Source: DAIRVC01 sp036803025 (GTDB lineage: Bacteria > Chloroflexota > Anaerolineae > Anaerolineales > E44-bin32). From it: a stretch of 9,684 nt of DNA. The notes under the pieces are model-generated. The model did not search any database and was not told the DNA's origin. It saw nothing but the letters and a program-made list of their open reading frames with translations. The position numbers were made by a program, and so were the translations under genes. The stretch lies in assembly GCA_036803025.1 (NCBI GenBank), contig DAIRVC010000098.1:1-9684 (forward strand). The letters run 5' to 3'. The first letter of the stretch is position 1. Each line of letters opens with the position of its first letter. This document shows positions 1-5,257 of this stretch, in pieces.

Positions 1-258
1 CTTGGCAACCAGATCGGCGGTGCTTTGATGCAGGTGGGTGAAGCGATTGACCTGTCGTCCGCTCAGGTTCGAGGCGGCCGTCATCAAAGCGGCGTGCCGC
101 GGCTGCTGCGCCAGTTCGTAGGTCATGGCGCAGGCGTTGAGCGACGGCCGTATCAAGGGGTGCTCGACCGGATCGCTGACAGACTGCCCGTGGAGGTAGA
201 CCCGCTTGTTCATCCGCCGCAGGCTGGCGATGTACTCGTCCTTACTCATGCACCCCAT
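1..258 (-). CDS. 4-hydroxyphenylacetate 3-hydroxylase / 4-hydroxybutyryl-CoA dehydratase family protein, N-terminal fragment
   Basis: The first 86 residues of a protein whose remainder lies beyond the left edge. The family includes FAD-dependent 4-hydroxyphenylacetate 3-monooxygenase (HpaB) and the FAD/[4Fe-4S] enzyme 4-hydroxybutyryl-CoA dehydratase (AbfD). Visible hallmarks are an N-terminal helix with SLRRMNKRVYLHG (residues 12-24), VEHPLIRPSLNA (31-42) and LSGRQVNRFTHLHQST (65-80). The last closely resembles the LTGKKINRFTHIHQS-type stretch I recall from AbfD-like proteins, so I lean to that branch. The iron-sulfur ligands and active-site residues that would separate the branches are outside the window. 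The start at 258 is chosen because GGGAGG lies 6-7 bases upstream; a second in-frame ATG at 249 is too far from it. The gene starts 42 bases after the stop of the GyrI-like gene and is probably co-transcribed with it. Family is confident; the exact reaction is not. Confidence 0.85.
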   Translation of the reverse strand, partial: MGCMSKDEYIASLRRMNKRVYLHGQSVSDPVEHPLIRPSLNACAMTYELAQQPRHAALMTAASNLSGRQVNRFTHLHQSTADLVAK

Positions 259-300
259 AGGGCACCTCCCGCGTGGCGTCCGGCGCGCACGGCCTCGCCG

Positions 301-759
301 TCAGCGCGCCCGAACGGGGACGTAGAAGTCCATGTGCGAGGCCGGGTCGGCCGGATCGAATTCGTCCCCGTAGTATTCCAGCTCCGGCCCGCCGCTGTGC
401 TCATACGCCGATGCCGGCAGCCAGACGTGATTGGCCTGATGGATCGCCTGCATGAGCGTCTTCAGCGTGCACGGGAACACGGCGTAGGTCTGGGCCGGGA
501 TCTCGATCGAAGCCATCCCCGGCGGCGGCGAGGCGCCGGGCTCGACGGGGAACCCGGCCAGGTAGTCGAACTCACGCGCCGCCGGTTGGAAGTTGAACGT
601 GACACCCAGGGCGGCCTGCGGAGCCGCGCGCGGCCGGATCTCGGCTGCGCGCAGGCCGAGATCACCCCACACGGCCGAGAGATCGGTCTCCCCGCCGCGG
701 GCGTGGACCAGAAGGCCGATGACCGTCAGCGCCGAAAGGCGTGTCAACTCAGGCTCCAT
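301..759 (-). CDS. GyrI-like / AraC-type effector-binding domain protein
   Basis: A 152-residue stand-alone small-molecule-binding domain of the GyrI-like fold (as in SbmC/GyrI, the BmrR ligand domain and the C-terminus of Rob). It begins with EPELTRLSALTVIGL, the typical first strand. It carries FDYLAGFPVEP and the family signature IEIPAQTYAVF in the middle, then HVWLPASAYEHSGGPELEYY and FDPADPASHMDFYVPV at the end. No helix-turn-helix is present, so it is not a complete transcription factor; such proteins bind lipophilic ligands or act as small effector or hydrolase-like proteins. The ATG has GGAGG 6 bases upstream. The gene probably starts a two-gene transcript with the HpaB/AbfD-like gene, and a candidate promoter lies 80-110 bases upstream. 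Domain call is strong; ligand unknown. Confidence 0.85.
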   Translation of the reverse strand: MEPELTRLSALTVIGLLVHARGGETDLSAVWGDLGLRAAEIRPRAAPQAALGVTFNFQPAAREFDYLAGFPVEPGASPPPGMASIEIPAQTYAVFPCTLKTLMQAIHQANHVWLPASAYEHSGGPELEYYGDEFDPADPASHMDFYVPVRAR

Positions 760-839
760 CGCGATCCTCCACTCGCTGCATCGATGGACGTTGGACGGTG
801 CGCGGCGCTGGCCATGTCAGAACCCTGGGCCGACGCGTG

Positions 840-869
840 ATTGTAGGCAAGGTGCAAGGTTTGGCGCAA
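840..869 (-). promoter_or_regulatory. Candidate sigma70-type promoter for the GyrI-like gene
   Basis: On the minus strand, TTGCGC (869-864), an 18-base spacer and TACAAT (845-840). The -10 box matches 5 of 6 consensus positions; the -35 is weaker. Transcription would start near 833, giving a leader of about 75 bases before the ATG at 759. The same -35 hexamer and spacing recur upstream of the nitroreductase gene. Inferred from sequence only. Confidence 0.4.
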
Positions 870-879
870 GGGAAGGGCG

Positions 880-908
880 CGACGATCTGGGCGCAGGGCA
901 GATCGTCG
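880..908. repeat. 10-base perfect inverted repeat upstream of the GyrI-like promoter
   Basis: Arms CGACGATCTG and CAGATCGTCG are exact reverse complements separated by 9 bases, so the arm centres lie 19 bases apart. It sits 11 bases upstream of the candidate -35 of the leftward promoter, which would suit a dimeric regulator. No T-run follows on either strand, so it is not an intrinsic terminator. Confidence 0.5.
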
Positions 909-1069
909 ACGCGCCGGGCAAGGCGGCAGCGGCTGGCCGAACCCTTGACGGGCGCCCGATCGTCGTCGGGCGACGTAGCCTACGCACGGGGGGCGGTGCA
1001 GCAGGCTGGCGGCGCGGAAGTCGAGGGGCTCGGATGAGGAGGCCGACCACCCCAAGTCGGGAGGATCGT

Positions 1070-1594
1070 GTGGCATCAATTCCCAACATCCAGAACGTCG
1101 ACAACACTCGTGGTCGAACTGTGCGACTGGCTGGCCTGGTGGCGGTCAGCCTGCTGGCCTTAACCGCCTCCTTCTCGGCCGGAGCCTGGATCGTGCCCCA
1201 TCTGGCGGCCGGCCCCGAGCTGGCCAACCCGCAGCCGCATCCGTTCCAGGACCTGGTGACCGGCTCCGCCTTGACCGATGCCATCGACCGGGTCTGGCAT
1301 TCCGGCCTGATGCGGGGGACCGGCCCCGGGACCTTCGAGCCGAACCGGACGGCTACGCGCGGCGAGGCGGCCGTTGTGCTGGTGCGTTGTGCGAGGGGCG
1401 CGGACTACGAGCCCGAACCTGTGGAAACGCCGCCCGGGGCGCATGCGAACGCACACTGGGCGATCGGGTGGCTGACGGCGGCGGGCGACCTGGGGCTCAT
1501 GGACCGCAGCGCCGTGGTGCAGGCGGACTGGCCGATCACCCGGGCCGATCTCGCCTCCCTCCTGGCGACCTGTATGGAGCTGAAGGACAGCTAA
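1070..1594 (+). CDS. Small membrane-anchored or secreted protein with two SLH-like repeats
   Basis: A 174-residue protein. A basic N-terminus (R14, R16, R19) precedes a hydrophobic segment at residues 18-40, either an uncleaved membrane anchor or a signal peptide with possible cleavage after the SFSAGA stretch. Two S-layer-homology-type repeats follow. The first runs from about 59 (FQDL) to 106 and contains GLMRGTGPGTFEPNRTATRGEA, close to the family pattern G-x-G-x-F-x-P-x-x-x-x-T-R-x-E. The second (about 123-170) is degenerate: HWAIGWLTAAGDLGL, then PITRADLASLLA. SLH domains usually bind cell-wall polymers or mediate envelope attachment, often in threes. Here there are only two and no other domain. 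The GTG at 1070 is preferred because GGGAGG ends 5 bases upstream; an in-frame ATG at 1034 lacks a comparable site. It is the only rightward gene in the left half of the window. Confidence 0.75.
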   Translation: MASIPNIQNVDNTRGRTVRLAGLVAVSLLALTASFSAGAWIVPHLAAGPELANPQPHPFQDLVTGSALTDAIDRVWHSGLMRGTGPGTFEPNRTATRGEAAVVLVRCARGADYEPEPVETPPGAHANAHWAIGWLTAAGDLGLMDRSAVVQADWPITRADLASLLATCMELKDS

Positions 1595-1720
1595 TCCAGA
1601 GCCCGGCGCAACCAGACTGGACTGTTGTTGCCCAGGCTTGGACAAGCGCCGCCTCGACGACCCACGCTAGGCACGGCCTTCTCGTTGGATCACATGTAGC
1701 GCGTGTGTTGCCGGTGCCGC

Positions 1721-1753
1721 AAAAGGGAGCCGCTCGCCCGCCTCCGGGCGGGC
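1721..1753 (-). terminator. Terminator-like hairpin after the GNAT gene
   Basis: Immediately after the GNAT stop codon, arms GCCCGCC and GGCGGGC (1736-1742 and 1747-1753) are perfect complements around a 4-base loop. Read on the minus strand, a TTTT run (1724-1721) follows about 11 bases after the stem, farther than in a classic intrinsic terminator. On the plus strand no T-run follows. It lies in the convergent gap between the SLH and GNAT genes, where a terminator is expected. Confidence 0.45.
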
Positions 1754-2587
1754 TCAGGCTTCGGCCCGCCCTTCCCAGCGCATCGAGTGCATAAATGTCA
1801 ACAGCCGGAAGCCGTTCCGGGCCAAGATCGGACGGCTCATCGGCGAGGCGCCGGTGATCACATAGCGCGCCCCGCGCTGGGCGGCCTCCTGCACACGGGC
1901 GGCCAGGACGGCAGAGTAGAACCCGCGACCGCGCAGGTCCGGCACCGTCGATCCGCCGAACAACTCGGCGAACGGGTTGTCCGGGTAGAAGTAGATCCAT
2001 CCGCAGGAGGCCGGGCGCTCGCCGGCGTTCGCCACCACCACGCTTACATAGCCGGGGAACGCCATGTGGTCCCCCAGCCGGCGGGGCAGCCAGCCGAAGC
2101 TCCCGCCGATCGCCTGTTCGAGGATGCGCACCACAGTGCCAAGCTCCTCGCGCTGCTGCAGGCGCCGCAGCTCGACCTGGGGTGGCGCCTGCAGGGTGGC
2201 CGGCGCCTGCTCCAGGTCAAGCACCATCACCGCCGAGGGATCATCGTCCGATGAGAACCCGTGGGCGATCAGCCGCGCCTTCAGCGAGGCTGGCTGGTCG
2301 TGATCGCAGACCACCCACTCGAAGGGCTGGTCCATTGTGCGGAAATGGGCCACCTGGGCCTCGATGGCCGAGTCCATCTCGGCCTCGTCCAGGCAGCTGT
2401 AGGAGACCTCGTTCATCCCGGGAGCCGCCCGCACCTGCCGCACCAGGTTCGGCCAGGCTTCCCGGCGACGATCGGGATACTCGAGGTCGATGCGCAGCCG
2501 GCGATCGTACAACGCCAGGAGGTCGACGAGATCCTCCGGCGGTGCGGGGGAGGGACGGCGCCGTGGGGTGCGGGTTTGCCTGGGCAT
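1754..2587 (-). CDS. GNAT family N-acetyltransferase
   Basis: A 277-residue protein of the GNAT superfamily, which moves an acetyl group from acetyl-CoA to an amine; the substrate cannot be told from sequence. The N-terminal half (about 18-130) contains LLALYDRRLRIDLEYP and a stretch ending in FEWVVCDHDQPASLKARLIAHGF, a pattern I associate with a family of GNAT proteins carrying an extra N-terminal domain. The catalytic domain is C-terminal. The acetyl-CoA pyrophosphate loop (motif A) is VPDLRGRGFYSAVL at 215-228, followed by a helix. ASPMSRPILARNGFR (247-261) matches the common motif B ending, a residue series before N-G-F. I see no good ribosome binding site before the ATG at 2587, but the conserved N-terminal region begins close behind it, so the start cannot be far off. 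It lies 74 bases downstream of the TfoX-domain gene and may be co-transcribed. Confidence 0.85.
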   Translation of the reverse strand: MPRQTRTPRRRPSPAPPEDLVDLLALYDRRLRIDLEYPDRRREAWPNLVRQVRAAPGMNEVSYSCLDEAEMDSAIEAQVAHFRTMDQPFEWVVCDHDQPASLKARLIAHGFSSDDDPSAVMVLDLEQAPATLQAPPQVELRRLQQREELGTVVRILEQAIGGSFGWLPRRLGDHMAFPGYVSVVVANAGERPASCGWIYFYPDNPFAELFGGSTVPDLRGRGFYSAVLAARVQEAAQRGARYVITGASPMSRPILARNGFRLLTFMHSMRWEGRAEA

Positions 2588-2661
2588 GGAATGTGCGGAT
2601 GCAGACGCCGGATCAGCGCCCCAGGGATGCGTCGGCCGGGGGAACTGGTGAGGCGCCGGTC

Positions 2662-3096
2662 TCAGGCACGCTTGCGTGCCGTCGACTTCTTCGGCTTGGG
2701 CGGCAGACTGGCGGTGTACGCGACCGCCATCTCGAGCCAGCGTTTGAGTTGCTGCGGTGTGGCGCGCACGCTCTCGGGCAGGACCACGTACTCCCGCATA
2801 CGCCGTCCGGGGGCAGGTTCGAACTGGTGGGCCCCTTCGAGCAGGAGCAGCTGATCGCGGTCCTCTTCACTCAGCCGGATGAAGAACTCATCCCGGCTTA
2901 GGCCGAAGGCCATTTGGCCCTTGACGAACCCGCACGAGTGGCCGAAGACATTGCGGAGCTCGACCTGGGGGAGCGACTTGACCGAAGCTTCCAGCAGGGC
3001 GACGAGATCGCGCGACGACTTGCGTGGCGCGGGAGGCTTTCCCGGGCCGCTTGGCCGCTTGGCTGCACCCGTCGGTCGTTTCGCTTTGCGTTCCAT
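2662..3096 (-). CDS. TfoX N-terminal-domain protein with basic tails
   Basis: A 144-residue protein. Residues 1-26 are rich in Lys, Arg and Pro and look disordered. From about 27 to 135 it is a TfoX/Sxy N-terminal domain: NVFGHSCGFVKGQMAFGL, then FFIRLSEEDRDQLL, then FEPAPGRRMREYVVLP and a final helix ending AYTASLPPKPKK. It ends with another basic tail (KKSTARKRA). In Gammaproteobacteria full-length TfoX/Sxy regulates competence, but single-domain versions are widespread and uncharacterised, and nothing here points to DNA uptake. The basic tails suggest nucleic-acid contact, which is inference. The ATG at 3096 has AGGAGG 6 bases upstream; the open frame extends further upstream to 3258, but that stretch has low-complexity, non-homologous composition and overlaps the hairpin at 3184-3209. 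It probably leads a short transcript with the GNAT gene. Confidence 0.85.
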   Translation of the reverse strand: MERKAKRPTGAAKRPSGPGKPPAPRKSSRDLVALLEASVKSLPQVELRNVFGHSCGFVKGQMAFGLSRDEFFIRLSEEDRDQLLLLEGAHQFEPAPGRRMREYVVLPESVRATPQQLKRWLEMAVAYTASLPPKPKKSTARKRA

Positions 3097-3183
3097 CGGT
3101 CGCCTCCTGCGGCGCGCCGGGCGAAAATGGTCCGCGCCGGCCCGGTGCGCCTCGGCGCCTGGCAGGCGCTCCCGAAAGTAGGG

Positions 3184-3209
3184 CAGTCCCGGGGACGACC
3201 CCGGGACTG
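3184..3209 (-). terminator. Strong hairpin between RRM and TfoX genes, candidate terminator
   Basis: Arms CAGTCCCGGGG and CCCCGGGACTG (3184-3194 and 3199-3209) are perfect 11-base complements around a 4-base loop. On the minus strand it is followed by CCCTACTTTC, only weakly T-rich. It lies about 130 bases beyond the RRM stop and 88 bases before the TfoX start. The best reading is the end of the RRM transcript, possibly an atypical or factor-assisted terminator. Confidence 0.5.
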
Positions 3210-3341
3210 AGCGTTGCGCAGTGTCTTCTCGACAGCCTGACGCCGCCCTCAGAACCACTGCCAGCCGGGCTGGCGCTCGGCGCTCGTCGGCCGGTCAGGC
3301 CGGCTCTGCAAGGGACCAGGTCGGAAGTCTGTTATGCGCTT

Positions 3342-3689
3342 CTAGTAACGTCCGGGGCCGCCGCGTCCGCGCCCTCGCCCACCTGGGCGCTGGCCGCCGC
3401 GCGGTCCGCCGAAGCCCCCGCCGCCGCCCCCGCCACGCTCTTCACGCGGCCGGGCGAAGTTGACGGTCAGGGAGCGATCCCCGAGCTGGGCACCGTTGAA
3501 CATGCTGATGGCCTGCTGCGCCTCAGCCTGCGTGCTCATCTCCACGAACGCAAATCCCCGGGAGCGACCGGTGTCTCGATCCGTGATGAGGGCCACGGAC
3601 TTGACGGTCCCGGCCTTGGCGAAGAGTTCCTGAAGCTCGCTCTCGCTCGTCGAGTAAGACAGATTGCCGACGTACAGTTTCGTTTCCAC
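3342..3689 (-). CDS. Glycine-rich RRM RNA-binding protein
   Basis: A 115-residue protein with one RNA recognition motif (about 4-80). RNP2 is LYVGNL (5-10) and RNP1 is RGFAFVEM (44-51), with aromatic residues at the RNA-stacking positions Tyr6, Phe46 and Phe48. An Arg/Gly-rich tail follows (85-115) with a run of seven glycines and repeated RG pairs, ending in Tyr. This is the architecture of cyanobacterial and other bacterial Rbp proteins, which bind RNA in the cytoplasm and are often cold-induced; cold regulation here is by analogy only. The start is taken as GTG at 3689 because METKLYVGNL is the usual beginning of this family and GAGGA lies about 9 bases upstream. No ATG gives a sensible N-terminus. 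A promoter about 100 bases upstream and the downstream hairpin suggest it is a single-gene transcript. Confidence 0.93.
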   Translation of the reverse strand: METKLYVGNLSYSTSESELQELFAKAGTVKSVALITDRDTGRSRGFAFVEMSTQAEAQQAISMFNGAQLGDRSLTVNFARPREERGGGGGGGFGGPRGGQRPGGRGRGRGGPGRY

Positions 3690-3729
3690 GCGAAGTATCC
3701 TCAGATTCCTGTGATAGCGAGCGGATGGG

Positions 3730-3754
3730 CGCTTCCTTGGCTCCCGGGGAAGCG
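3730..3754 (-). promoter_or_regulatory. Leader hairpin upstream of the RRM gene
   Basis: Perfect 7-base arms CGCTTCC and GGAAGCG (3730-3736, 3748-3754) with an 11-base loop. It lies inside the predicted 5' leader, about 40-65 bases upstream of the GTG start. Structured leaders are known for cold-shock genes, but no cold-box sequence is recognised here, so its role is open. Confidence 0.4.
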
Positions 3755-3786
3755 TTGAGAATAGGGACAGCGGCAACGACCGTATG

Positions 3787-3795
3787 ACTATACCA
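3787..3795 (-). promoter_or_regulatory. Extended -10 promoter of the RRM gene
   Basis: On the minus strand the sequence reads TGGTATAGT: a TGn extension plus TATAGT (3792-3787), matching 5 of 6 consensus -10 bases. No good -35 box is found 16-18 bases upstream, as is common for extended -10 promoters. Transcription would begin near 3780, giving a leader of about 90 bases. It stands out as an AT-rich patch in very GC-rich surroundings. Confidence 0.55.
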
Positions 3796-3970
3796 CAGGT
3801 TCGGCTGAGCGCCATCGGGTCGTGCGCCGGCGCCCTCCGGCGCCCACCGGCGAGCTCCCGGGAGCCGGGCAAGGCCGACTGCAGGGCGCGCGCCGGCTTC
3901 CCGCCTTAGGAGGGGAGGCGGCTTGGAAGGGATGATCGGTGCGCCAGGCAGCGTACGCGGGGCCCGGGGG

Positions 3971-3997
3971 GCGGGGCCGGGGGCTTGCCGGTCCCGC
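3971..3997 (-). terminator. GC-rich hairpin downstream of the DinB gene
   Basis: Arms GCGGGGCCGG (3971-3980) and CCGGTCCCGC (3988-3997) pair over 10 positions with a single G/T mismatch and a 7-base loop, starting 38 bases beyond the DinB stop on the minus strand. A C-run rather than a T-run follows, so it is at best a weak or factor-dependent terminator or a 3' end-protecting stem. Confidence 0.35.
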
Positions 3998-4034
3998 GGC
4001 GAAGGACGGGCTGTCGCTGCGGCCCGGACTGGCG

Positions 4035-4550
4035 CTACTTGGCCGCGTGATCGGCGAAGTACGGAGCCCACGGGCCGCAGCCCTCGATGAAAGGCTGCAT
4101 GAGCGCCCGTTCGGCCTGGACGGTGTGCATCAGGTCGTGTCCGGCCCATTCGTGGATCAGTTCGCTCAGCGTCACCCGGCCCAGCTCGGGGTGATTGGCC
4201 GTGCGGGCCAAATCGGCCGGCGTGACCGCCGCCAGCGTCTTGAAGCTCCGCTCTCGCAGGCGGGCGAATTCGCGTGCCAAAGCGTCCGGGACCGGCGGCC
4301 GGCGCTGGCTCGCCGGCTGAACGTCCGGGTTGAAGGCGGCGAAATCTCGGCCCTCAAGCATCCGCTGGACCCGCGCAGGGAAGACCTCCCGCTCGGTTTC
4401 GACCAGATGCTCGAGGCAGCCGATCGCCGACCATTCGCCTTCGGCCGGCGGGCGCTCAAGGAGATCCGCGGGCAGCGACCCGACCAGCGCGCTCCAGCGC
4501 GTGGGGGTGGTTCTTAAGACCGCCTGTGACCAGGCCAGGATATCCAGCAT
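4035..4550 (-). CDS. DinB family protein (putative metal-dependent four-helix protein)
   Basis: A 171-residue protein of the DinB/YfiT-like superfamily: four-helix bundles that usually bind a divalent metal through three histidines and include thiol transferases and hydrolases. The ligand pattern is visible: His48 in the helix ending LEHLVETERE, and H138-x3-H142 in EWAGHDLMHTVQAE. His133 and Glu134 precede the last helix. W40-S41-A42 before the first histidine is the typical W-S-x-x-x-x-x-H-L approach. Length is normal. The ATG at 4550 has GGAG about 8 bases upstream. It starts 30 bases after the SnoaL-like gene stop and is probably its co-transcribed partner. Fold and metal site are well supported; the substrate is unknown. 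It is not involved in SOS mutagenesis despite the name shared with E. coli DNA polymerase IV. Confidence 0.88.
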   Translation of the reverse strand: MLDILAWSQAVLRTTPTRWSALVGSLPADLLERPPAEGEWSAIGCLEHLVETEREVFPARVQRMLEGRDFAAFNPDVQPASQRRPPVPDALAREFARLRERSFKTLAAVTPADLARTANHPELGRVTLSELIHEWAGHDLMHTVQAERALMQPFIEGCGPWAPYFADHAAK

Positions 4551-4580
4551 GGGCTCGTCTCCGTGGCGGCTGAGGCAGGA

Positions 4581-5060
4581 TCAGGAGAGCAGGGCGCGCA
4601 GCTCTTCCGTCAACCGCTCGGCCTCCTCCGGCCGGCCGTGAAACTGCGCCGGTGTGTTCTGATACAGGGCCACGCGCCAGTGATCCGCCTCTCGCACAGC
4701 CACCAGGCTCTGGATGGCGTTGACGGCCGGATCGATATCGGTCTTCCCCGGGGGGATCATGCCGGCCACGGCGCGCAGCAGGGCCGAGTCCGGCGTGAGG
4801 AAGCGGACCTCGCGGACCTTGGCCACGTACGCGGCGGTGGCGTGATCGGCGAAGACCTGCCGCACATGCTCGGCGATGGCGGAGCGCCCGTCGATCGGGC
4901 TGCCGTCGAAGCCGACCAGGCTGCCGTCCTCGGTGAACAGCCCGGCGAAGGTCTCGCCGTCGCGGCGGTTCCAGGCGCCGAGCAGCTTGGCGTGCAGGGC
5001 GCGGATGTCCATTGCATCGGGGAACGTCGTATCCCGGGAGCGCGACCTCTGTGGCGTCAT
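4581..5060 (-). CDS. SnoaL/DUF4440-like NTF2-fold protein (SgcJ/EcaC family)
   Basis: A 159-residue protein with an NTF2-like cone fold at about 17-135. The first helices give IRALHAKLLGAWNRRD, then FAGLFTEDGSLVGFDGSPIDGRSAI, the classic acidic turn and strand of DUF4440/SnoaL proteins. The strand WRVALYQNTPAQFHGRPE (about 126-143) is diagnostic of the SgcJ/EcaC subgroup. Members are named as oxidoreductases after antibiotic clusters, but most have no known reaction, and no biosynthetic cluster is present here. The start at 5060 has AAGGGG 6 bases upstream. An in-frame ATG at 5012 (residue 17) fits the domain boundary but has no ribosome binding site. It precedes the DinB gene by 30 bases and lies 197 bases after the CPBP gene. 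Confidence 0.82.
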   Translation of the reverse strand: MTPQRSRSRDTTFPDAMDIRALHAKLLGAWNRRDGETFAGLFTEDGSLVGFDGSPIDGRSAIAEHVRQVFADHATAAYVAKVREVRFLTPDSALLRAVAGMIPPGKTDIDPAVNAIQSLVAVREADHWRVALYQNTPAQFHGRPEEAERLTEELRALLS

Positions 5061-5170
5061 CTCTTACCCCTTCTCGACGCGGACCTCAGAAGCAGGCACC
5101 GCGACAAGCATACCGTCGAAACGTGTCCCCGGCCAGCGCGGCTTGGGCACCAACTCGGACGGCGGTGGGC

Positions 5171-5208
5171 GCGTTCGGAGTCTCCCGGGGAACTCCGTCG
5201 CCGAACGC
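5171..5208. repeat. 38-base inverted repeat between CPBP and SnoaL-like genes
   Basis: Outer arms GCGTTCGG and CCGAACGC (5171-5178, 5201-5208) are exact complements, and an inner pair CGGAGT / ACTCCG (5176-5181, 5192-5197) gives a competing or stacked inner stem. It lies about 50 bases past the CPBP stop and 110 bases before the SnoaL-like start. No T-run follows on the minus strand, so it may be a processing or stability element rather than a terminator. The rest of the 197-base gap shows no gene. Confidence 0.45.
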
Positions 5209-5257
5209 CGCTTTGAGAGAGGCGACTCGAGTGCACGGCGAGATCCTCCCGACTGCG

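Larger units (their letters stand above)
760..1069. other. Divergent intergenic region with two perfect inverted repeats
   Basis: The 310-base gap between the GyrI-like gene (leftward) and the SLH gene (rightward). It has no convincing gene. It holds the candidate leftward promoter at 840-869 and two perfect inverted repeats. One has 10-base arms CGACGATCTG / CAGATCGTCG (880-889 and 899-908, 9-base loop). The other has 7-base arms CGCCCGA / TCGGGCG (953-959 and 966-972). TTGACG at 945-950 could be a rightward -35 box, but no acceptable -10 sits at the right distance. The repeats could be operators for divergent control or simply transcript hairpins. Confidence 0.55.
3690..4034. other. Gene-free region holding the RRM leader and promoter and the DinB 3' end
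   Basis: The 345-base gap between the DinB stop and the RRM start, both genes leftward. Near the RRM gene it contains a leader hairpin (3730-3754) and an extended -10 promoter (3787-3795). Further right are a 12-base palindrome GCTCCCGGGAGC (3854-3865), an inverted repeat CCGCCT / AGGCGG (3901-3906, 3916-3921) and a long GC hairpin (3971-3997). I see no plausible gene; open frames across it are antisense or low-complexity extensions. Confidence 0.6.

Noticed and set aside
25..840. Rightward 271-codon open frame across the left end
   Set aside because: Antisense to the HpaB/AbfD-like and GyrI-like genes, both of which have clear family motifs. The frame is open because of high GC, and its product is Arg/Pro-rich with no recognisable domain.
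593..1069. Longer N-terminus for the SLH protein
   Set aside because: The extension is Arg/Ala-rich, antisense to the GyrI-like gene, and the GTG at 1070 has the proper ribosome binding site.
2662..3096. Competence (DNA uptake) system suggested by the TfoX domain
   Set aside because: Only the N-terminal TfoX domain is present, with no com or pil genes nearby; such single-domain proteins are common outside competent bacteria.
4035..5060. Antibiotic-biosynthesis cluster suggested by the SgcJ/EcaC name
   Set aside because: The name is inherited from one cluster; no polyketide, peptide or tailoring genes are present.
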